A DNA stretch of 64,000 bases from Leptobrachium leishanense (taxonomy: Eukaryota; Chordata; Amphibia; Anura; Megophryidae), in contig CM019063.1 of the NCBI GenBank assembly GCA_009667805.1, positions 191,824,661-191,888,660 of the forward strand, read 5' to 3'. A program made the translations under genes and the position numbers. Of this stretch, positions 21,423 to 32,033 are shown one piece after another. Below the pieces are notes generated by a model. It was not told where the DNA came from and ran no database searches. It worked only from the letters and a program-made list of their open reading frames with translations. How positions within the stretch are numbered: the first letter of the stretch is position 1; every line of letters starts with the position of its first letter.

Positions 21423-21570
21423 AAAATCCAACTCGACACTCATGGATACAGATAGATGTCTGGCGACGTTGGACCAAAAAACAGCAATCTTAGGACAGGT
21501 CCACCATGAATGAAGATAGTCACCCCTGGCAGCCAGACATCTCCAGCAGGTGTCCGGCAACGCTGGGTTA

Positions 21571-22006
21571 GGCTAGGGTCAGAGTGGGGCAGTCGGAACG
21601 CGCGTGCAGGCGCACTATATCACGGCGGCAGTAGCAGCACATAACGGCCAATGACGGCCAATATACGCAGTACGGGCGTACAAAAGTGCGCCGACACCAC
21701 GCAACCAGCAAATGAACGCATTTTTATCAGAACGTGAAACCGCTGCTACTGACGTACAGAGTGCGCTGCGGCCGCATAGCAGCGTGTGTGCGTGATTAGG
21801 AGATGTCAGACGCTGCTAGTGTGCGGCCAACATAACGTTCAAACAGCCGGATTTCCCTAGACTTCTTTTTACCCCACCGTCATGAAATACGTCCAGAATT
21901 GCGCATCGTCTGACCACTTAAGCGTATTCCGTGAAAAAATGCGTGCGCAAGCATCGACGTACATTTTTACGGTGGCTGCAGAAAATGCGCTCATCTGTCC
22001 CTAGCC
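21571..22006. mobile_element. MITE with GGCTAGGGTCAGA termini, TSD TTA
   Basis: GGCTAGGGTCAGA at the left and TCTGTCCCTAGCC at the right form inverted ends, flanked by TTA on both sides (21568-21570, 22007-22009). The 436-bp element is CpG-rich and non-coding, and is the same family as 8078-8524. It lies inside the L1 ORF2 remnant, whose translation resumes on the far side. Confidence 0.88.
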
Positions 22007-22240
22007 TTAATAGTATGCATCAGCGTCGGCGGGAGATACCATCTAAGGAACAGTTTACAATTGGATTCTCGAATCGCTAGGTGAGTTCAAATGGCTTAAC
22101 CCAGTCCTCTGCAGAGATCTCTATTCCCAATTCCCTCTCCCATTTAAGAAGCAACGGGGACTCCTCTTGGTAGCCCCCCTCATTAGGTACGAACCGTTTT
22201 AAAATATGGCTAAATTTCCCCTACATTTTTAAAACTGCAA

Positions 22241-22977
22241 GGGCCACATTACATTCTCCACGCTAAAACGGGGGCGCTAGGGAGGAAAAACTGCACCCGC
22301 AGTTTTCCCCCTAGCGCCCCCGTTATAGCGTGGAATTACAATGCAGGCGCTACAAAAGCTGCCTGCATTGTTACTGGGCGCAAAGCCCTGGGATGCTCAC
22401 GGTGGCACTGAGCGCCGTCGCGAGCATCCACTCGATGGAGTCCATAGGACTCCATTGAGTCAGACGCCGGCGGTCACATGACCTGCCGGATCTCGCCTCG
22501 TGACATCCGGCCGGTCGGTGTAGTGATACACAGGGGGAGACTGATGAACTTTTTCCCAGTCTCTCCCTGCTCCCGCCGGATGGAGGAGGCGGACGGAGCC
22601 ATGGTCCTCGCCGCGGAACAGGAGGTGAGTATCTGATTGTTTTTATTTTTTTTGATGGTGTTAACGGATTTTGCAGCAGCCGAATCCGTTAGCACCAATT
22701 CCTGGCTGTGGTTAACTGTTTGCTAACCACAGCCGGATGGTAATCAGCGTTAGGAATTTGTAAATGTAATCCTAACGCTGATTAAAGTTTGCGCTCCCCA
22801 TGTTAAGTATAGGGAGCGCAAAATACAGTAACCTCACGCTGAAAAGCGCATGGTACCAAACAAACGGTTTGCTTAACCCGTTTGCGTTTGGATTGCAATA
22901 TGCGGTAGCCATCGCGGCTAACGTTAATGCTCACGCAGGTGAGCGCTAACTTTAGCACCAAGATTGTAATGTGGCCC
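22241..22977. mobile_element. Harbinger-type MITE, copy 3 (TSD CAA)
   Basis: GGGCCACATTACATTCTCC and AAGATTGTAATGTGGCCC form the TIR, with CAA on both flanks (22238-22240, 22978-22980). It has 737 bp, closely matching copy 1 (11996-12733) throughout, including ATGTTAAGTATAGGGAGCGC near 22800 and the GC-rich core. No coding capacity. Confidence 0.9.
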
Positions 22978-22980
22978 CAA

Positions 22981-23706
22981 CTTTTTTAACGCTGTGTTTT
23001 ATTTTGTCAGCCACAAGTAGGTGACCTGTCAACAGGATACTTTTAGTTCACTTGTGGGAATCCATGAATTTAGATATATATTTATTTTTGCTGTTAGTCT
23101 CTTCACATGCAAGATATACACTACATCCATAACTACCTTGGATTTATTGAGGAAATTTATCTGTGGCTCCTGGTGGGTATTCCCCATGAACAAATTTAGT
23201 TTTTTTTAAAACAATATTTTACATGTTAGGGTCATTTAATCGTATGGGATAATTATCATACACCGACTCTCCCAGGATACATTTCTTACTATTGCCGATG
23301 CAGAGAGGCCTGCTCGCCATGCGCTCACAGTTCCGGTCAGGTATGGGCAGAGTAGGTCTCCTCTGAAACTTCCTCATCAGCACGCTGTGCAGGGTTGGAC
23401 GTGATTGTGTGGAGTACCAAGGGGTGGGGTTTCTGCGTCTGCAACCCTGCCAGAGTTTGCTAGGAATGCCAAAGCCACCTCCCTTAGCCTCTGATTGGAG
23501 GAGGAAGCAGGGCACCTGCAGTTACCTGAGCACCCAATATGAGAATGCATTGAACTTTAAAAATACTACCATTAGCCGCATCTGATTTGTGGAACGCAGA
23601 AGAAACCACGGTGGAACGCGGAAGCAACCACGGTGGTACGCATGCCAACTCGGATCGAGGCTGACCTACTAATTAATCCATGTATATTGAAAGGGAATGT
23701 AATGTA
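22981..23706. other. no gene; leader of the hammerhead-bearing repeat
   Basis: No coding frame I trust. GGAACGCAGAAGAAACCACGG and GGAACGCGGAAGCAACCACGG (about 23590-23635) form a short direct repeat just upstream of the hammerhead motif. They may belong to the same repeat unit. The family is not recognised. Confidence 0.4.
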
Positions 23707-23769
23707 CACTTATCACTGACTGATGAAGCCGAATATTCGGCGAAACCCGTCTCAGCGGCACTATAAGTG
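23707..23769 (+). ncRNA. hammerhead-like motif with one extra core-adjacent A
   Basis: CTGATGA (23720-23726) and GAAAC (23742-23746) flank a palindromic stem II, GCCGAATATTCGGC (23728-23741). GTC at 23749-23751 is the cleavage triplet. Stem I has CTGA (23716-23719) with TCAG (23752-23755), then an internal loop, then CACTTAT (23707-23713) with ATAAGTG (23763-23769). The flaw is A23727 between the core and stem II, which may weaken or abolish cleavage. It is a single copy, not tandem. Confidence 0.6.
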
Positions 23770-24779
23770 CTTTTATTTCATTTTATTTCATTTTATATAA
23801 GAATAAATTCTTGCTTTTAAAACCCATCAGAGGGAGGATTTTTTATTTTCCCTTTTTTCCACTGATGACATGACTGGGTTGGCGGAGAATTTCCAAGAGG
23901 GCTAAGGGTTGCCATAAAATACCCTACAAGCGAGACCCCCTCAGAGCCAGGACACGGGCTCTAGTCTGAACCTTGTAAGTACCCCCTAGGGGAAGAACAG
24001 GGGCCACTATTGCTATCTACTGCACAATCGTCTTTTTTCTCTTCAATACATCCCACAGGACACCCAGGAGCTCTATTGAGTCTGTTGTTCGTGGAAGATT
24101 CTACCCATATAACATTTGGGGAATAATAATAAGCAGTCTGCTAACTTGCCACATCCGTTGTGACTTTCAAGGAGTAGAGACAATACGTAACTATAAGCGA
24201 TTCTAACTCTACGAAACTAGAAGTCTTAACATATATACAGACCATATGCTAAACGCACATGGGCACTATTTTTTTGCAAAAATAATTTTATTGTGAATCT
24301 GATATGCATGTATTAATACACTGTTAAAACTATTGGCAGACAAGCCGATGTACTACACAGAAATGTGCACTCCACGCGCCTAAAGGGTTACTCTTTTATA
24401 ACTATTTTTTGTGTTTTTGGTGTCAAACCTATCCCTCGGGCAGTGTGGAGTATTATTCAGCCACGGTCCATAGCGCCACTTGTCCTTACATCTCTTTTGT
24501 CAATATGAGCCCCTCTCTCCTTAGGGAAGGTACTCAGTTGTGTGATGCCTCACAGCGACTCACCCCTTCCAGAGCATTTGTTCTTTACCTGCTTACCTTG
24601 TTTCTGACTTCTGCTTACTCCTCATTGTACCTGTCTGGTTGTTGTCTGCCCTTAACCTTGGATAGCTTACTGGGCTGATATTTTAATTTTCCCTCTGCCT
24701 TGTTGAAATCGTTCTGCCCTGATGATACATCCCGAGCTCCAACACCACAAATGTAACAAAACATGATAAATGTGTGAGC
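23770..24779. other. no gene recognised
   Basis: (TTTCATTTTA)n-like T-rich DNA follows the hammerhead motif, then mixed sequence to 24779. It may include the rest of the hammerhead-bearing repeat and the 3' flank of the Penelope-like remnant. No frame or TIR is supported. Confidence 0.4.
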
Positions 24780-24931
24780 TAAAATAAAAAATTTAGTTTT
24801 TCTTCTTATAATTTAACAAATAAAGTAACCTACTCCTGTTTAATGACTTCCACTGCAACTATATTTAGTGTAGCATCCTGGTAACTCTTGTCCTTAAAAT
24901 CGTGCGCAATTTTATTATCATAAATGTCTAA
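24780..24931 (-). pseudogene. Penelope-like element remnant, C-terminal piece
   Basis: The minus-strand translation HDFKDKSYQDATLNIVAVEV fits the 'F..RGY....L..A' region that follows the RT core in Penelope-like proteins. It continues the reading at 30783-32033, from which it is separated by the MITE (TSD TAA at 24929-24931 and 30783-30785). Stops interrupt it. Confidence 0.55.
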
Positions 24932-25337
24932 GGGCTCTATTACATTCTTTACGCAAAAACGCATGCAGAACGTGTGAATTTTTGCACGAAGCGTTAAACA
25001 TTAATGCGCGTAAAACAACGCTGGTATTACAATCCTCGCGCATTTTTTCATCAGTCAAAAAATAACGCGCGTATAACGGACGCGCAAAAACGCACGCGCA
25101 GCAACGTTGCGTGCAGAAATCAGTGTGCGGACTGTTTTTTCACGCGATTCAGCCAATCAGAATAAGGAACCAAAATTGCCTCACGTTAAGTTTTTGCGCC
25201 TGTCAAAGTCAATCTGCGCATATATGCTGCATCAATAAAAAAACAGGCACAACTTCTCAAATTTATTGGTTTGGTATGTTTAGAATGTGTAACTATACTT
25301 TGCTGCGTATATTTTTTTTGGGCTGGTGTATTTGGTT

Positions 25338-25606
25338 TCTGCTGACTGCCTTCATCCTAAGACCCTCTGCCTGATTCACCGTTTATGCTGTCTGAAATAA
25401 CCCTTTTGACCCCGGCTAAGATTATCGACGTTGTTACCTGCCTTTATCCTGAAACCTGCTTTGGACATCACCACGCACCTGATTCTACCTATCACCCATG
25501 CACTATTGTGGATAAGGTTGTATATTTATATCTAACCCTCCACATAGTAGATGAGCCGAGTTGGTATATATTGCACATTGGTTCCCACCACCGCCTAATC
25601 CTGACA
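25338..25606 (+). repeat. Gypsy-1 5' LTR, 5'-truncated
   Basis: Its 269 bp match the last 269 bp of the 3' LTR with very few differences (for example CTAAGACCC/CTAAAACCC). The missing part would include the U3 promoter, so this copy cannot start its own genomic transcript. Confidence 0.9.
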
Positions 25607-25625
25607 GAACGAACTAGCCATCATC

Positions 25626-28600
25626 ATGGAACCAGCAAGTATACCAGAAGCTCTGACCGCCATATCACAACAGCTTAACGTACTGACACAGTCTGTCCAG
25701 GTACTGGAAGCCAACCAGGTGGCTATGCAAAGACATCTGAACCGTTTAGACCAAGGGTCAGCCGGTAGTGCTACCACTGGTGGAGCCGCAGTAGTTACCG
25801 TACCTCCACCTGACATGAACCCAACGGGACCCGAACCATACGTGGCGCCCCCGGAGAAGTTCGGCGGTGACCGTGCCCAGTTCCGTTCCTTCATAACATC
25901 ATGCCACCTCATGTTTTGTCTACAACCTCGTACCTACAGGAACGACTTTATCAAGGTCAGGACTACGATATCACTACTAACAGGTAAACCCCAGAAATGG
26001 GCACACCACTTGATAAGCACCAATAGTTCTCTATTAAATAGTTGGGATGTGTTTTCTAAGAAAATGGAGGAAATGTATGATGACCCTCACCGGCTGAGTA
26101 ATGCAGCTCAAGCTCTCGAAAATTTAAGACAAGGAAAGAACGACGTCGAAGAATATATAACAGACTTCAAGCATCTCGCCCTGGATTCCGAATGGAATGA
26201 ACCGGCCCTAATAGCCAGATTTAGAAAAGGATTATCAGAAACTATTAAAGACGAGCTCGCAAGAGTCGAGAAACCCAGAACTCTGGAGAAGTTTATGGTT
26301 CTAAGCATCGATATTGACCGTAGGCTCCGCGAAAGGAGGGCTGAACGTGCCGGTTACCACGCCCCAATACCGACCAGGAGGCCTCTTCCGTCTCTACCAC
26401 CAAGCGCTCCTACAACCGGTTTGGACGAGGAAGAACCGATGCAAATAGGGGTCGCTAGAGGGCCGCTTACAGAAGCCGAGAAATCGAGGAGACGTTCCTT
26501 AGGCCTATGCCTCTACTGTGGTCGTGCCGGTCACCATGTACGGGAGTGCCGAGAAAAACCTAGCAGTCATATGGGTAAGCCGCTAGCTGTCCCAGCCTTT
26601 ATTTCAGTCAGAAGTGTGTGCAATGCTATGTCTACCCATATGATTGTACCTTTGTCTTTACAGTGGAACAACCGCGCCATGAACATCAACGCCATGCTTG
26701 ACTCAGGAGCAAGCGGCTGCTTCATGGATTGTAATATGGCCCAATCCTTGGGGATCCCCACCATGTACAAGAAACAGCCTTATCCCATACAACTCCTGGA
26801 TGGTAGCTCGCCGTTGTCTGGACCGATCACCAAAGAGACTATACCGTTGCCCGCTCGTATTGGCGAAAGCCATAATGACACCATTGTCTTTGATATCGTA
26901 TCATCACCAGTATTCCCAGCCGTCCTTGGCCTGAATTGGTTGCGAAAGAATAATCCGAGTATAAACTGGATCAACAGCACCATAACCTTCGACCAAGAAG
27001 AACCAATAAACACCCTGGGCACTACTGGTTCACAAATACACACAGTAGCGGTGTGTACCGAAATACCCAAGATCTATCGTGACCTCCATAAAGTATTCGA
27101 GAAAAAAGGAGCAGATACGCTACCACCCTCCAGAACTTACGATTGTCCTATAGATTTGCTACCTGGGGCTCCTATTCCTCATGGGCGGATATACCCGCTA
27201 TCAGAACCCGAGCTAAAAACCCTGAAAGAATACGTAGAAGAAAACTTGCAAAAAGGATTTATTCGACCTTCCACCTCACCTGCGGGTGCTCCTATATTCT
27301 TTGTAGGGAAGAAAGATGGGGGACTCAGACCTTGTGTGGATTACCGCGCCCTCAATTCTATCACCATCAAAAAACAAATACCCACTACCCCTGATAACAG
27401 AATTAATGGACAGATTAAGAACTTCTACGATATTCACGAAACTCGATCTAAGGGGTGCGTATAACCTCGTCAGAATACGAGACGGGGATGAGTGGAAAAC
27501 CGCCTTCCGTTCCAGATACGGCCATTATGAGTACCTGGTAATGCCGTACGGCCTATGCAATGCCCCCGCCACCTTCCAAAGATTCCTTAATGATATTTTT
27601 AGAGATATATTAGATCAATTTGTGATAATATACCTGGATGATATATTAATCTACTCAAACACAGCCGAGTCCCACGAGACCCACGTCCGGACCGTATTAT
27701 TAAGACTGTTGAAACATCATTTATACGCCAAACTAGAAAAATGCTTATTCCACACAAGAAGTATAGAATTCCTCGGATTCATTATCACTCCAGGATATAT
27801 ACAGATGGATCCGGCTAAAGTGAGAGCAGTCACCACATGGCCCGCACCAGCTAACAAAAAAGGGGTTCAATGTTTCATCGGATTCTGCAATTTCTACAGA
27901 AAATTCGTAAAGAACTTCTCTGCCATAGCTCGACCATTAACTAACTTGACCAAGATACAAACTCCGTTCCGGTGGTCTGAAGAAGCTCAGAAAGCGTTCC
28001 AACAACTAAAAGAAACTATAACTACAGCACCTGTCTTGGCGATACCCGACCCTACATTACAATACACTCTAGAAGTGGATGCCTCAGCCTTTGCCGTCGG
28101 GTCGATACTATCTCAAAGGGGTAAGAAAGATGATATATTACGTCCGGTGTCCTTCTTTTCAAAAACTCTCGCCTCGGCAGAAAGGAATTACGACGTAGGC
28201 GAAAGAGAACTGCTCGCTATTAAGCTTTCACTAGAAGAGTGGCGTCATTTGCTCGAAGGGGCACACCATCCCGTAATCATCCTTACAGATCACAGAAACC
28301 TCGAATATCTACAACAAGCACACAGATTGAAGCCAAGACAAGCCAGGTGGGCACTATTTTTCAGTCGATTTAATATAATCATCACGTACCGACCTGGTAG
28401 TAAAAACGGGAAGGCCGATGCCTTGTCTCGAGCACAAGAAAATCTTCCTGAAATTAATAATGATTTTATACTGCCTAGAACATGTTTCGCCATCACCCGA
28501 CTGTCTCTATGGGATACTATTAAACAACACACGAATAGTCTGGAACAGAAGAACACGTCATTATCCTTGCGTCGACAAGACGGATTTCTGTTACACGATA

Positions 28601-30105
28601 AGAAAATATATGTACCCGCTGCAGCACTACTGCCCGTACTCCAATACTGTCATGACTCCCTCCTGGGTGGCCACGGAGGAATTCGTAAGACTACTGACCT
28701 GATTAACCGTTCCTTCTGGTGGCCACAAATGGCCAAAGATATAAAGTCCTATGTAACTAATTGTCCGGTGTGTATTCGTGTAAAAGTTCCTCGTAGACGT
28801 CCCCAAGGACTACTACAACCGTTGCCTATACCACAAGCTCCTTGGGTGGATATATCCATGGACTTCATAGTAGAATTACCTATATCTGCCGGTTACGATA
28901 CCATAATGGTGGTAGTAGATCGCTTTTCAAAGATGGCTCATTTCGTCCCTCATAAATGTATACCTACCGCTGCTCAGACGGCATCCTTATTCATCAGAGA
29001 AATCTTCCGCCTACACGGCCTACCATCCACCATCGTCTCTGACAGAGGAACTCAATTCACCTCTAAATTCTGGAAAGCCTTCTGTAACAACCTACATATC
29101 CAACAGAACCTATCTACCGCGTATCATCCACAGACTAATGGCCAAACTGAAAGAACAAACGGTACACTTGAACAATATTTAAGATGCTTTGTCTCCCACC
29201 TACAAGATGACTGGTACGACCTACTGCCCACTGCTGAGTTCGCGTATAATAACCAAGTTCATCGTTCTACTGGTCAATCACCATTTCATGTGAATTATGG
29301 ACAACACCCTACGATGTTACCAGGATCACCGATCTCTAGTAATATTCCTTCACTAAATCAACGTATGGCACAGATCATTGAGGGGTACAAAAAGGTCAGG
29401 GCATCCTTACTATCAGCCCAACGATCCTACAAGCAGTTTGCGGATAGGCACCGAGATCAAGCACCACAATACATGGTGGGCGATTCAGTATGGTTGTCTT
29501 CCAATCACATCAGACTACGGTGCCCATCTCGGAAGTTGGGACCTCGCTTCCTGGGGCCTTTCGTTATATCCAAAGTAGTATCCCCTACAGCGGTGCGACT
29601 ACAACTTCCTCAAGAGCTCGATGTACATCCAGTGTTCCACGTCTCTTTGTTACGTCCGTCCCCTCCAGATCCTTTCACTGAACGCACGCCGCCTCGTCCT
29701 GGTCCTCTGCTGGCCATCGGTGATGATGAGTACGAGGTTCAGGAGATTCTGGATTCTCGTTTCTACCATCGTCGTCTTGAGTATCTGGTTCGATGGGCAG
29801 GCTATGGGCCCGAAGAGGACTCTTGGATCCCGGCTGCTGAGGTTAGAGCACCTACTCTTGTCCGGCGATTTCACATCGCTCATCCCAAGCGCCCCCGGAG
29901 TGGTCGCCTTGATGGGGGGCACTGTGAGGATCACCCACCTGCCGCGCCGCCGCGCGGACCCAAGATGGCCGCCGGCGAGCTTACCAACAGCGTCCAGGCT
30001 CCTTCCACAGCCACATCCAGAGATGAAAATGATCCGCGCATGCGCGCGCGCGGCGCGCCGCGACGCTCTATACGTCTGACATCATCCCGCCCATCAATCA
30101 GCTAG
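25626..30105 (+). pseudogene. Gypsy-1 gag-pol polyprotein, one frameshift in RT
   Basis: The ATG at 25626 opens 612 codons: Gag, a CX2CX4HX4C knuckle ([14 protein letters not shown], about 26508-26549), aspartic protease ([10 protein letters not shown], about 26694), and the start of RT ([13 protein letters not shown]). A 1-nt indel in the A-run at about 27369-27374 then moves the frame. The second frame continues to 30105 with RT (YLDD at 27631-27642), RNase H (LEVDASAF, TDHRNLEYL) and an integrase HHCC zinc finger (28648-28770). The DD35E triad is at 28861, 29041 and 29149. A chromodomain (about 29728-29875) closes the protein. Gag and Pol share one frame without a stop, so the shift in RT is damage, not a programmed site. 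The end runs about 180 bp into the 3' LTR. Confidence 0.93.
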
Positions 30106-30517
30106 AACCTGAGATTCCTCTATAAGAAGCCGGCTGATTGGTGAGTTCATTGCTAGTTCGTCTAGTCTCTCATGTGTTTCAACCTGTTTGATCCTCTGAA
30201 GCCTACTCTGATATTACCGTGTACCGAACCTTGCTTTTGCCCAACGATTCTGCTGACTGCCTTCATCCTAAAACCCTCTGCCTGATTCACCGTTTATGCT
30301 GTCTGAAATAACCCTTTTGACCCCGGCTAAGATTATCGACGTTGTTACCTGCCTTTATCCTGAAACCTGCTTTGGACATCACCACGCACCTGATTCTACC
30401 TATCACCCATGCACTATTGTGGATAAGGTTGTATATTTATATCTAACCCTCCACATAGTAGATGAGCCGAGTTGGTATATATTGCACATTGGTTCCCACC
30501 ACCGCCTAATCCTGACA
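29923..30517 (+). repeat. Gypsy-1 3' LTR, 595 bp
   Basis: Begins TGTGAGGATCACCC after the purine tract and ends CCTGACA, giving TG...CA borders. Its GC-rich first part contains CCAAGATGGCCGCC, and a TATA-like CTATAAGAAGCC lies at about 30119. Downstream sequence returns to the MITE. Confidence 0.88.
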
Positions 30518-30782
30518 GGTTGTGCGTTAAAGCCTGCACATAGATTGTAATACCATCCGCGTACCAGTGCACTAACACATTTGCGCTCACAATGTTAAGT
30601 ATAGGACGCGCGACGTACAGTACGCTCGCGCAGCGTTCACGCAGGTTCACCCGCGGTAGATATAAACGGGCGTTTGTTGCGCTGAGATTGTAATACGACG
30701 TTCTGCGCAAACGGTTTTGCCCCTCGCGTTAATACGTTTTTGCGTGGGCGCAAACGTATGCACGAAGAATGTAATAGAGCCC

Positions 30783-32033
30783 TAAATGTCTGGGTCTGTG
30801 CAATTGCACGTAATTCTTAGCAGCTGTCCTTTAGCTGTGTTAAGCAACCATGGAGAGAAGTGGCAACCTGAGAGATCAATGTAACTCGTAGCATCAGACT
30901 CATTGAAAAGGGTTTTTGTTTTATTCTGGTTATCTTCAACATGAATGTTTAAATCAAGAAAATCTACATTTCCCTTATCTTTATATGCCTATGTGCTATC
31001 ATTTAACCCTGCCATGAAACAAATTAAAAAATGTTGAGCTCCTTTCCAAATAAGGCATAAATTATCTATGTACCCTCAATAAGTAAGAAGTCTACTCACT
31101 TGCCAAGCCTTGCCTGCACATTGGAAGATTCCCAGTGTGCCATAAATAATTGAACATTGGATTTTAACAAAGCACCCATCACTGCTCCACATCCACAGAG
31201 CTAGGTAGAATTCTTCCTCAAACCAGAAGTAATTGTAATGAAATATCAAATTAATACTGTTCACTATCGTACACGGTCATCTTTTACCCTTTGCTGCCAC
31301 ATCAAAGAGTTATTCTGTTATGAGTCTTAAACTGTGCTGTGAAGGCGACTATTGGGTTAATGTTGTTGCTGGGTGTCTCTGTGAGATCACATTGATACAT
31401 TGCGTTCCTGTGCTAGTCAGAGATATACTAAATATGATTTGTCGTTTTCTACACTGGCTGGAGACAAATCTCAATATATTCCAACAATCCACTTTTGCTT
31501 GACACCATGCACGAACTAGAGGTCTTTCAGAAGGGTTTATCTAGCCCTTGTGTATTTTTGGTATATGATAAACTGAAATACAGATATTTTGGGATATTTA
31601 GCATTCAGAATCCCGGAAGTTCTGCCCTTATCCAGGAAGACAGAGAAAGCATTTTTATAGTCCATTGTGGAGTTTTTATTAGGATTTTTAGAAGTGCCTG
31701 TAAGTGCTCTCTTAGTAATTTAAAAGATTCTTTATTGTAAATTTCAAATGGCATTAGAACAAGACCTTCCCCTTATCAGCCAGCTGTATAACCCAGTTTT
31801 TATTTTATTTCTCTCCTTTTAAGCTCTCTATGTTCTACTCTAGGTGAACTCATTGATACTAATTGAAGGATTTAACTTGTCCTTACCCATTCATAACTAC
31901 TTTTGCAAATTCATATATCTCTGTCGAGATATGGTGTTTAGGGAAAAAAAATTGTTTTATTTTTAAGACTTGAATGTTGGTATTCTCAAACCGCTGAATG
32001 TAGGTTATTATCGTTTATTGCTTTTTATTCAAA
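30783..32033 (-). pseudogene. Penelope-like element reverse transcriptase, decayed
   Basis: Read leftward, the minus strand gives, in shifting frames, the landmarks of Penelope-like RTs. They are a K/ADKG region (VIQLADKGEGLVLMPFEIYN, about 31750-31800), the LPKIHKGLDKPPGRP-type block (YTKNTQGLDKP, about 31530-31590), and LLEYIEICLQPV. The catalytic region follows as GYIDNLCLIWKG in place of RYIDD (about 31040-31080), then MAGLND and a SFHP-like stretch. Many stops and shifts make it clearly dead. RT assignment rests on these ordered motifs; the GIY-YIG domain is not visible. Neighbouring pieces are at 24780-24931 and 33223-33390. Confidence 0.78.

Larger units (their letters stand above)
20129..22237 (-). 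pseudogene. L1 ORF2 C-terminal fragment, split by two insertions
   Basis: Three blocks on the minus strand belong to one L1 ORF2 tail. 22010-22237 encodes KWERELGIEISAEDWVKPFE. 21438-21567 encodes DTCWRCLAARGDYLHSWWTC (the Cys/His-containing C-terminal region). 20129-20337 encodes ALIPVFWRRECLPSMRDLVL. Between them lie a MITE (21571-22006) and a short L1-like retroposon (20353-21422). The RT and endonuclease domains are absent. The right side is cut by the Harbinger MITE at 22241. Confidence 0.82.
25338..30517 (+). mobile_element. Ty3/gypsy chromodomain LTR retrotransposon (Gypsy-1), nearly intact
   Basis: The element has a truncated 5' LTR (25338-25606), gag-pol (25626-30105) and a complete 3' LTR (29923-30517) that ends in the same CCTAATCCTGACA as the 5' one. 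A purine tract (GATGGGGGGCAC) sits directly before the 3' LTR. Domain order is Gag zinc knuckle, protease, RT, RNase H, integrase, chromodomain, the chromovirus-type gypsy order. There is no envelope gene. A deletion removed about 325 bp of the 5' LTR and adjoining MITE DNA, so no TSD can be seen. Confidence 0.93.
24932..30782. mobile_element. Harbinger-type MITE, copy 4, split by a gypsy element (TSD TAA)
   Basis: GGGCTCTATTACATTCTTTA at the left and GAAGAATGTAATAGAGCCC at the right are the family TIRs, flanked by TAA. The MITE halves are 24932-25337 and 30518-30782. The right half has CACAATGTTAAGTATAGGAC near 30585. Compared with the intact copy at 53370-54098, a segment starting GGCCAGGACGTTCAG (about 75 bp) is missing at the left junction. 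It was lost together with the 5' part of the gypsy LTR. Confidence 0.88.

Noticed and set aside
24921..30792. A 9-bp TSD (TAAATGTCT) for the MITE at 24932
   Set aside because: The left copy is separated from the TIR by two bases, whereas all sister copies show 3-bp duplications directly at the TIR. TAA fits, and the longer match is probably chance.
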